DNA of 64,000 nt from Tolypothrix sp. FACHB-123 (GTDB lineage: Bacteria; Cyanobacteriota; Cyanobacteriia; Cyanobacteriales; Nostocaceae), in NCBI RefSeq assembly GCF_014697075.1, contig NZ_JACJRE010000014.1:80504-144503 (forward strand), given 5' to 3'. Shown here one piece after another: positions 1-7,259 of the stretch (within the stretch, counting starts at the first letter, position 1; each line of letters opens with the position of its first letter). Under the pieces are notes generated by a model. It was not told where the DNA came from and did not search any database. It saw only the letters and a program-made list of their open reading frames with translations. The translations under genes were made by a program, and so were the position numbers.

Positions 1-707
1 TGTTGACTCCAATTTCGTAAATCATCTGGTGATAAACCAGAACTTTTGGCTTCATGAATGACTGTAGTTGCTAAGTCTGGTAGAACTTCTGTTCTTAATA
101 CCGATTGACGACGTAATCTTTCTGTCTCTTCACCGTCAAATTGGCTACCTTCTAATAAACGTAAATAAGTACTTTGATTCTTGCTAATCCAATGTTCAAC
201 TGCTGTACGGATGAAGCGGTGACTTTGGTTAAGTGTAATTAATGTAACGTTTTCTAATTGCAATCCAGATAAATCCGGATGGCGACTAGCGATGTTTAAA
301 GCTAAACCGTGTAAGGTATAAACGACAAAGCCAGTCTGGGGTAGAGATAAATCATCGCGTAAATATTTGCGGATTTTAGCTTTAATATTAGCAGCGGCAG
401 AGCGTGTAAAAGTCACTACTACCAATTGGCGACGAGAAGCTTGGCGCGATTGGGCTGCATGTTCATACTGACGGGCGATCGCAATCGCCGCCGCCGCCGC
501 CATACCCGTAGATTTACCAGCACCAGGGACAGCAGAAACAGCCAAGGGGCCAGCATACCAATCAGCCATTTGCTGTTGTCCCGGACGCAGACTATTGCGA
601 ATCCGGGCGATCGCTTCTTGGCGAAAGGTAGTAACAGGCGATCGCTCAGATAATTCTGGGTAAAGAGATTCTTGTGTCACTGTAGGAATAAAATTAGCGT
701 CTGACAT
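1..707 (-). CDS. UvrD/Rep-type ATP-dependent helicase, N-terminal part (runs off window)
   Basis: Only the first 235 codons are in the window; the gene continues past base 1. Translation from the ATG at 707-705 shows a superfamily 1A helicase N-terminus: a Q-motif-like stretch (FRQEAIARIR), a Walker A loop AVPGAGKST followed by an alanine run, then motif Ia-like VVVTFTRSAAANIK and a TLHGLA segment. Such proteins unwind DNA 3' to 5' in repair or replication restart in the cytoplasm. The domain order matches cyanobacterial UvrD/PcrA-like helicases. The C-terminal motifs IV-VI cannot be seen, so the exact subfamily is not settled. Confidence 0.8.
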   Translation of the reverse strand, partial: MSDANFIPTVTQESLYPELSERSPVTTFRQEAIARIRNSLRPGQQQMADWYAGPLAVSAVPGAGKSTGMAAAAAIAIARQYEHAAQSRQASRRQLVVVTFTRSAAANIKAKIRKYLRDDLSLPQTGFVVYTLHGLALNIASRHPDLSGLQLENVTLITLNQSHRFIRTAVEHWISKNQSTYLRLLEGSQFDGEETERLRRQSVLRTEVLPDLATTVIHEAKSSGLSPDDLRNWSQ

Positions 708-901
708 TATAGAATTTTTGACTGGAGACTTGGATCTAATTTCTCAACCGCAGACTTCACCAATCAATTAGTCAATAAATCTATCATGACCGAAAATTAA
801 TACAATTGTCCTACATTGAGACATAGGTTCATTGCAGTTTCGCCAATTTATTCACCGTCAACAGTCAACCGTGAAGCTGTTATTTATTTTTGGGAGTTTT
901 C

Positions 902-1537
902 TTAAAGCATAATCAACCCCAACCTGACACCAACAGTCACAGCTTCCGTGCGGCTAGAGACAGCCAACTTTTGAAAAATAGATGAGATATGAAACTTTAC
1001 AGTATGCTCAGAAATTTGCAATTGTTTAGCGATCGCTTTATTGCTTAAGCCAGAACCAAGCATTTCTAATACTTCAATTTCTCTTGGCGTCAAAGTAATT
1101 ACGGGGTTAGTTGCCAATTTTTCCCGCATGGGTAGTAACGCTAAAAAATCTGGATGTAGCACCACTAAACCTTGAGCGATCGCGATCGCCGCAGCGATAA
1201 TCTCTGACTCTGTACTGTCACCAGGTAATATCCCCCGGATACCAGAACGGATTGCAGCTTCTAAATCAATACTTTCTGGTGCTTCTGCGATCGTCAAGAA
1301 TTCTACAGCATCTTGTTCCTGTTGAATCAGCAACAATTTTTCCCACATTGATCCTTGGGGATTGCTACCTAAATCTAGCAGCACTACATCAGGCTGTAAT
1401 TGTCCAACTTCCTCGATCAAAGTATCTAAGTTAGCCGCACTTCCCACCACCGTCATCTGAGTACTTGCACTCCCAACAACAGCTGCTAAACCCACCCGCA
1501 CCACAGGAGAAGTAGCAACGACCATCACCCGGATCAT
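902..1537 (-). CDS. NarL/FixJ-family response regulator with degenerate receiver
   Basis: 211 residues: receiver domain (1-120) and LuxR-type helix-turn-helix (about 145-211, LTPREIEVLEMLGSGLSNK). The HTH is intact and should bind DNA. The receiver keeps the phosphoacceptor-like Asp in VVLLDLG, but the acidic pair near the N-terminus is Ala-Thr (MVVATSP where VDDHP is usual) and the conserved Lys is Gly (ILPGD for YLLKD). Mg-dependent phosphorylation is therefore unlikely, and this is probably a pseudo-receiver. The start has a good ribosome-binding site (GGAG, 7-10 bases upstream) and its ATG overlaps the stop of a small upstream frame (ATGA). It is followed upstream, on the same strand, by an HtrA-like pseudoprotease. 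Confidence 0.85.
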   Translation of the reverse strand: MIRVMVVATSPVVRVGLAAVVGSASTQMTVVGSAANLDTLIEEVGQLQPDVVLLDLGSNPQGSMWEKLLLIQQEQDAVEFLTIAEAPESIDLEAAIRSGIRGILPGDSTESEIIAAAIAIAQGLVVLHPDFLALLPMREKLATNPVITLTPREIEVLEMLGSGLSNKAIAKQLQISEHTVKFHISSIFQKLAVSSRTEAVTVGVRLGLIML

Positions 1538-1599
1538 GTCGCCTCCACAGCCTGGCTTAACTTAGCAGCGAGGGTTGCTAATTCGTCGTTGAACTGCAT
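1534..1599 (-). CDS. Possible 21-residue leader or relic frame overlapping the regulator
   Basis: A short frame starts at ATG 1599 and ends in TGA at 1536-1534, overlapping the regulator's ATG by four bases (ATGA). Longer in-frame starts exist eight residues upstream. The peptide MQFNDELATLAAKLSQAVEA is helix-forming and resembles the first residues of the neighbouring HtrA-like protein (LLELSNSLADTVEQAG). It may be a leader coupling translation, or the stump of a second HtrA-like paralogue whose remainder was deleted. No function is assigned. Confidence 0.35.
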   Translation of the reverse strand: MQFNDELATLAAKLSQAVEAT

Positions 1600-1659
1600 A
1601 ATTATTGTGGTATTCATCTTCATCAAAAGGTGGAGAGTATCAGAACAAACGACTATTGA

Positions 1660-2649
1660 CTATCGCCCACCTCTTTTACCATGTCTCCCGCGTCTGTGAT
1701 GGGAGTAAGCATCAGGTTTTTCTGCACCTTCTGGATGTGAGGATTGCTCAAATGGACGTTCGCCAACTGCGATCGCTATTTCCACTAACACTCCACCCCG
1801 CACTATTTGTACAGGGACAGTTTGACCGACGCGATCGCTACTATTAAGTAACGCCATCACATCACCAGTATCGTTGACAGTCATACCATCGAATTTTATC
1901 AATATATCCCCTAGCAGTACACCTGTATTGTCAGCGGGGCCTCCAGATTCAACATTGACCACAATTACGCCAGTAGTAGCAGTTAAATTTAAAGCTGTAA
2001 TCAGATTATTTGGTAAGCGTACAGGTTGCATTCCCACACCCAAATAACCCCTTGCAATATGACCTCTCGCCAGCAATTGGTCAACCACACGATTAACTGT
2101 AGCTGCTGGGATAGTTAAAGCTGTCCCTCGCCTTCCTGATGTATTCATCCCCACTACATAACCAGCTGCATCTACCAGAGATCCGCCAGCAAAGCCTGGG
2201 TAAAGAGTAATATCCGGGCGGATGAATTGGTCAATATTACCGCCACTCATACTCCGCCATGCGCCACTAACTACACTGACAGCACCTAAAGCCGCCCGCA
2301 AGTCACCTTCCCTACTTCTAGCTATGCCTAATACCAAATTACCGACTTTTAGTCTAGAGGCATCACCGATTTTGGCTACAGGAGTTTCGACATTTTCTAG
2401 CTGGAATACCGCAACATCAGTGCTAGAGTCATGCCCCAGGTGTGTAGCAGCCACAGAACGACCATCGGCTAAAGTCACCGTAATTTCATCATAACGCCCC
2501 AGTGACTCATCGGAGGTCACAATAATGCCTTGACGCCAGTGAATCCCGCTAGGAGAAAACCTGGTACCAGCATTCACTGCAACTACAGCAATTCCCGCTT
2601 GTTCTACGGTATCAGCCAAACTATTAGACAATTCTAGTAATGAAGACAT
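1660..2649 (-). CDS. HtrA/DegP-like trypsin-fold protein with PDZ domain, catalytically dead
   Basis: 329 residues with a trypsin-like fold (about 15-190) and a PDZ domain (about 195-290, GYLGVGMQPV then GPADNTGVLLGDILIKFDG), ending in a basic His/Arg/Gly-rich tail. The order is that of S1C proteases. The catalytic His region reads VTSDESLG where TNNHVV is expected (His to Glu), and the nucleophile region reads PGFAGGSL where GNSGGPL is expected (Ser to Ala). Only the Asp of STDVAVFQL remains. There is no signal peptide, so it should be cytoplasmic, unlike most HtrA proteins. A binding or scaffold role with the adjacent pseudo-receiver regulator is an inference from linkage. Confidence 0.85.
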   Translation of the reverse strand: MSSLLELSNSLADTVEQAGIAVVAVNAGTRFSPSGIHWRQGIIVTSDESLGRYDEITVTLADGRSVAATHLGHDSSTDVAVFQLENVETPVAKIGDASRLKVGNLVLGIARSREGDLRAALGAVSVVSGAWRSMSGGNIDQFIRPDITLYPGFAGGSLVDAAGYVVGMNTSGRRGTALTIPAATVNRVVDQLLARGHIARGYLGVGMQPVRLPNNLITALNLTATTGVIVVNVESGGPADNTGVLLGDILIKFDGMTVNDTGDVMALLNSSDRVGQTVPVQIVRGGVLVEIAIAVGERPFEQSSHPEGAEKPDAYSHHRRGRHGKRGGR

Positions 2650-3749
2650 CTATGTTCACCGTCAGTTTTTTTAGATGCTCATATCCTGTCCTGTTTTACT
2701 CATCAATGACATCGGCAGAATGGGGAGAATCTATCCTAGAAAAATGGCTAGTACTGCTGTCTTGGAGTTGTCTACCTCATCCCCATCTTGTTCATGGTTG
2801 CTGACCATCGCTGCAACTTTCCTTAAGGATGCCTTCTGACTTTATTTATAAAATTTTGATTAGCATATATTTTCTATAAAGATTATAGATAAACCTGCCA
2901 CATTTTATAGTCTTAACCTAAATTTAATCACAACAATCTCAGCCATATTTATGTATTTTGTATGTAAAAATGGCTAACTTTCACGCTCGCTTTATCGACT
3001 TGACAAAAATACCTATCTAACTGTAAATTTTAGTTTCTGTCTATATATTTCTGCAAAAATTTCCAAAGATTAGACATGTTAAAAATCTATTACTTATACC
3101 CTACAAGTAAATAAAATATCCATGTCACACACTTTGCTTCAACGTAATTAAACCAACCCTCATTTAGCTGGTTAGCGACTTGACATTAACATAATAATAG
3201 TGGTATTTTTTGCAAAATATTTCATTCTGCTCTTTCAGTTTCGGCAACTGGGACAATTGTTGTGAATTACAGAACAAGCAAGAATGTCCACCACAAAATC
3301 TAGCAATTTTCATGGTTCTTCATTACTGGTATAAACAATCCAGGCAGGCTTTGTAGAGTTTATTTAAAAAATGAAAGACGTACTATTATAAAGCATTTTT
3401 AAGCAATTTTTATAAAATTTTCGTGAGTAAAACTAACTTAAAAAAGTACGAATTAGCTATTAATTTATGTACATATACCAATAGTAGTATTATATTATTA
3501 GTATGCAATAAATAGCACAATCAGCTATTGTGGCTATTTATACATTATTTGTAGCCGTTACTGCTAGATTATCGAGGGTATAGCTTCCATACGGCTTCAG
3601 TGATAAATAACTAGTATTTCTTTTCATTTAAAGTTCCTTTTTGACAAACAGGCTGGCAGTTGACTCTTCTATTTTCCCAAGCAAGTAGTTGAGCAAGTTG
3701 ACTGTGTTAATTGGGGTAGACTAACTGACTGACAGGTAAAAATTGATTT
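2650..3749. other. 1.1-kb AT-rich intergenic region
   Basis: Lies between two divergent genes. It is strongly AT-rich with many short A/T runs. No coding frame with a ribosome-binding site, tRNA or clear terminator hairpin was found. Several TTGACA/TTGACT-like hexamers occur (for example near 3641 and 3660), so promoters for the chemoreceptor gene are likely but no convincing -10 partner was fixed. Confidence 0.4.
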
Positions 3750-6719
3750 ATGAACAATGGATTACATCCCGCTAAAAATGGATTGGTAGGCAAATCCCAG
3801 CTATCTTCGTTAAAATCACAATTTAATGTTGAATTTAATAGCAATTCTTCCGGATTTTTTTCCCAAATCCAAGCCAAAAAGGCTGATTACCAAGCAGTCA
3901 AGCAATCTTTATTTCAGCGATTTGCGAATCTTTCAATTAATCACAAGCAACTGATTGCTTTAACAGCATCGCAATTAATAGGTATTGGCTGTATCAGTAT
4001 AGTAGGCAGAACTTTAATAACTAATAGTTTACAAAATATCTCTCTGGAGCAAGCAAAATCAGAGTTAGCGATCGCAGATATTAATTACAACAATAAAGTC
4101 AATCAAATGGCTTTAGGATTGATGGGTCAAGCTGAAAACCCCACACTTGTAAAAGCAGCGCTTTTACATTCATCAGGGCAAACTTTAAGCCAGGAATTAC
4201 AAGCAGAAGTCAAGCAAATACTAGCTAGTCAAAGTCAGGTCAATAAAATTGAATATGTCACCTTAGTCGGGGAGAATTTTCAGATTATTGCCAATGCTAA
4301 TACCAACCGCAATGGTGAAGTATTCAATCCTGATAATTTAGTTGGTGATGTTTTCACTAATCCCCAAACAATTAAAGCTAGCAGAACTATTAGTCTAGAA
4401 GAACTGAGTAAAGAATTACCCATATTACCTTCCGGTCTTAACAACCAAAATGCTTTGATTCGCTATACAGTAACACCAATCAAAAATCCTGACACCAAAG
4501 CAGTTATTGGCGCTTTAATTGCTGGCGATATTGTCAATGGTAAAGACCAGATTGTCAAAGATACATTAAAAGCTACTTCCGGGGGCTACAGTGCGGTTTA
4601 TGTACGCCAACCCAACGGTGAATTCTCCCTAGCCACATCTTTAGATAAAGGTCAACAGACAAATATTAATCAAGCCCAAAGTAACGTTAAATTACCTCAA
4701 CAAGACATAGCTTTATTGACAGCAGCAGCAAAGGCTAAAGGTACCCCAGTTACAGCCAAAATTAAATTAGGTAACCAAACTTATGCAATGGCGGCCCAAG
4801 CTGTACCCGATAAAATTCTGGAAACAGATGAGCAAGCCACCAATGTTTTTGATGAAAAATCTGTAGCTATTTTAGTTCGAGGAACTCCAGAAACAGCGTT
4901 AAATCAATTGTTAGCCAATAGTTTTTGGGTAGAAGTAGCCGCAATTAACATAGCGTTAATACTCATCATCTTCTGGACATTTATGTTAAAGCGGGGAATA
5001 GTCAACCCGCTCCAGCAGTTAGAGGAAACAGCCCAAAAATTTGCTCGTGGCGATCGCTATGCTCGCAGTGAGATTTTGACTAACGACGAAGTTGGGCAAT
5101 TAGCTAGTACTTTTAATCGCATGGCAGATGCGATGACAGCGCAAGCAATTCGCCTAGAAAATAAAGCTCAATTATCAGAGCTAGTCAATGAAATTACTGC
5201 TAGTTTTCGTGGTTCCCTCAACACAACACACATCCTCAATGTAGCAGTCACCAGTATTAGAGAAGCCATTAACGCCGATCGGGTGCTGATCTATTGTTTT
5301 GACGAAAATTGGGTAGGTAAAATTATTGCTGAATCCGTTGATGATGATTGGTCTAGCACTTTAGGACAAGAGATTGCCGATCCTTGTTTTGCCAATGATT
5401 ATGTTCAGAAATACCAGAATGGACGGGTACAAGCATTAGAAAACATTTATGCGGCTGGGTTAACAGATTGCCATATTAATCAACTAGAAAAATTTGATGT
5501 CAAAGCAAATTTAGTTGCACCCATTTTGCTAGACAATAAACTATATGGCTTGTTGATTGCTCATCAATGTTCTAGTTCTCGTAAATGGCAAGAATTAGAA
5601 ATCGAATTGTTGAGACAGGTAGCAATTCCCGTAGGCTATGCATTAGAGCAATCCTATCTTCTAGAGCAAATAGACACCGCCCGTTTCCATGCAGAAACAG
5701 CTGTAATTGAACAACGCCAATACAACGAAGCTCTACAACAGCAAATCCTCACTCTTCTCAAAGATATTGAAGGTGCATCCCAAGGTGATTTGACTGTACG
5801 TTCGGAAGTGACAATGGGAGAATTGGGAACTGTCGCTGACTTTTTCAATTCCATTGTGGAAAGTCTCAGAGCCATTGTCACCAAAGTCAAAACATCTGCA
5901 ATTCAGGTGAATACATCTATTAGCGAAAACGAAGTCGCCATTCACCAACTTGCCGATACTGTAGTCAAACAAGCAGATGATATCAGCTTGAGTTTAGTTA
6001 GTATAGACCAGATGAAGGACTCCATTACTACTGTTGCCGATCGCGCTAGACAGGCGGCAATAGTTGCCCACACAGCATCTGGTGCTGTCCAAGAAAATGG
6101 CAAAGCTATAGATCAGGCTGTACAAAATATCTTTAAATTGCGCTCAACAATTGGCGACACAGCTAAGAAAGTTAAGCGTCTGGGGGAATCTTCTCAACAA
6201 ATTTCCCAAGTGGTTGCCTTGATCAATCAAATAGCTATGCAAACTAACTTTTTAGCAATTAATGCAGGGTTAGAAGCTACAAGATCGGGTGTTGAAGGCG
6301 AAGGTTTTGCGATGATTGCAGAAGAAGTTGCTGCTCTAGCTGCTAGATGTTCGGAAGCGACTCAAGAAATTACACAAGTTGTTGATAAAATTCAACGGGA
6401 AACCAATGAAGTTGTGACAGCGATGGAATTGGGAACTAATCAGGTAGTTGAAGGTACTACCATTGTGGAAAATGCTAAAAATTCCCTGAATCAAATTCTC
6501 CAAGTATCCCAACAAATTGATGATTTAGTCCAGTCAATTTCTTTAGCAACTGAGTCTCAAGTCAACACATCGCAAGCAGTCAGCAAACTTATGCAGGAGA
6601 TTTATCAAGTTTCAAATCTCACTAGCTCCTACTCTCATCAAGCTTCCCAATCTCTCAAACAAACTGTAGAAATTTCCCAAGAATTACAAGCAACTGTAGA
6701 GACTTTCAAAGTTAATTAG
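3750..6719 (+). CDS. Methyl-accepting chemotaxis protein, PilJ/PixJ-like, with GAF domain
   Basis: 989 residues: cytoplasmic N-terminus (1-65), membrane segment (about 67-88), long extracytoplasmic sensor (90-390), second membrane segment (about 394-412), HAMP (412-470), GAF (about 490-640), a second HAMP-like linker and the MCP signalling domain (about 720-989, with the hairpin region ALINQIAMQTNFLAINAGLEA). Such receptors control pilus-driven gliding or phototaxis through CheA/CheW. The GAF domain has Cys574-His575 in a TDCHINQLEKFDVKANLV context, the place where cyanobacteriochromes attach bilin; binding is not proven by this. No CheA, CheW or CheY gene lies nearby, so this is an orphan receptor here. 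Confidence 0.88.
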   Translation: MNNGLHPAKNGLVGKSQLSSLKSQFNVEFNSNSSGFFSQIQAKKADYQAVKQSLFQRFANLSINHKQLIALTASQLIGIGCISIVGRTLITNSLQNISLEQAKSELAIADINYNNKVNQMALGLMGQAENPTLVKAALLHSSGQTLSQELQAEVKQILASQSQVNKIEYVTLVGENFQIIANANTNRNGEVFNPDNLVGDVFTNPQTIKASRTISLEELSKELPILPSGLNNQNALIRYTVTPIKNPDTKAVIGALIAGDIVNGKDQIVKDTLKATSGGYSAVYVRQPNGEFSLATSLDKGQQTNINQAQSNVKLPQQDIALLTAAAKAKGTPVTAKIKLGNQTYAMAAQAVPDKILETDEQATNVFDEKSVAILVRGTPETALNQLLANSFWVEVAAINIALILIIFWTFMLKRGIVNPLQQLEETAQKFARGDRYARSEILTNDEVGQLASTFNRMADAMTAQAIRLENKAQLSELVNEITASFRGSLNTTHILNVAVTSIREAINADRVLIYCFDENWVGKIIAESVDDDWSSTLGQEIADPCFANDYVQKYQNGRVQALENIYAAGLTDCHINQLEKFDVKANLVAPILLDNKLYGLLIAHQCSSSRKWQELEIELLRQVAIPVGYALEQSYLLEQIDTARFHAETAVIEQRQYNEALQQQILTLLKDIEGASQGDLTVRSEVTMGELGTVADFFNSIVESLRAIVTKVKTSAIQVNTSISENEVAIHQLADTVVKQADDISLSLVSIDQMKDSITTVADRARQAAIVAHTASGAVQENGKAIDQAVQNIFKLRSTIGDTAKKVKRLGESSQQISQVVALINQIAMQTNFLAINAGLEATRSGVEGEGFAMIAEEVAALAARCSEATQEITQVVDKIQRETNEVVTAMELGTNQVVEGTTIVENAKNSLNQILQVSQQIDDLVQSISLATESQVNTSQAVSKLMQEIYQVSNLTSSYSHQASQSLKQTVEISQELQATVETFKVN

Positions 6720-6744
6720 CTCAAGTTTCCTCTGATGAGAAAAT

Positions 6745-6783
6745 CCTCCGGATGAAGTTTTTATCTTTCGCCGGAGGCTTTTT
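6745..6783 (+). terminator. Rho-independent terminator after the chemoreceptor
   Basis: Perfect seven-base stem CCTCCGG / CCGGAGG (6745-6751 and 6771-6777) followed by CTTTTT, 25 bases after the stop codon. Confidence 0.8.
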
Positions 6784-7259
6784 AGCTCGAAGAATTAGTT
6801 TGCCTAAAAGCGTACTAAGCTGAAAATGGGCATTGGGGAGCCATTCGCGTGGGCGGGTTTCCCGACTTGAGCGTAGACGCCCGGAGGGCGGTTTCTCGTA
6901 GAGTACTGGCGTCATGGAAAAGAAAGATTTTCATGTTATAAGTGTATCTTTATAGAGAAATATGATTAAGTAATAATTGTCAAAAAATTAATATGCAGCA
7001 ACATCAGGAAATTAAGTTATGGAAATATTTTCCGTTCTGACTGAGGCAGCAGCTAGCAGTATATCCACAAGCTAAAGCTGGCTAGTTATAGATATGGATG
7101 CAAAGCTGCTTGCTTACCCCAGGATAATTTTATGAAGAATTAGTATTAATTCAGAAATGAGAATAGTCAAAATTAAGTGACAATGGTATCATAATTTTTT
7201 GATATCAATTAAAAAAACATCAATTCGCTTATTTTCATAACTTAATATCCCTGGGGATT
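6784..7259. repeat. Intergenic region with a dispersed-repeat-like GC-rich block
   Basis: Bases about 6829-6915 are GC-rich inside AT-rich surroundings and contain short inverted segments (GGGCGGGTTTCCCGAC; GACGCCCGGAGGGCGG). The wording resembles dispersed non-coding repeats of Nostocales genomes. The rest, up to the next ATG, is AT-rich and holds nothing recognisable except the likely promoter of the next gene. Confidence 0.4.
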
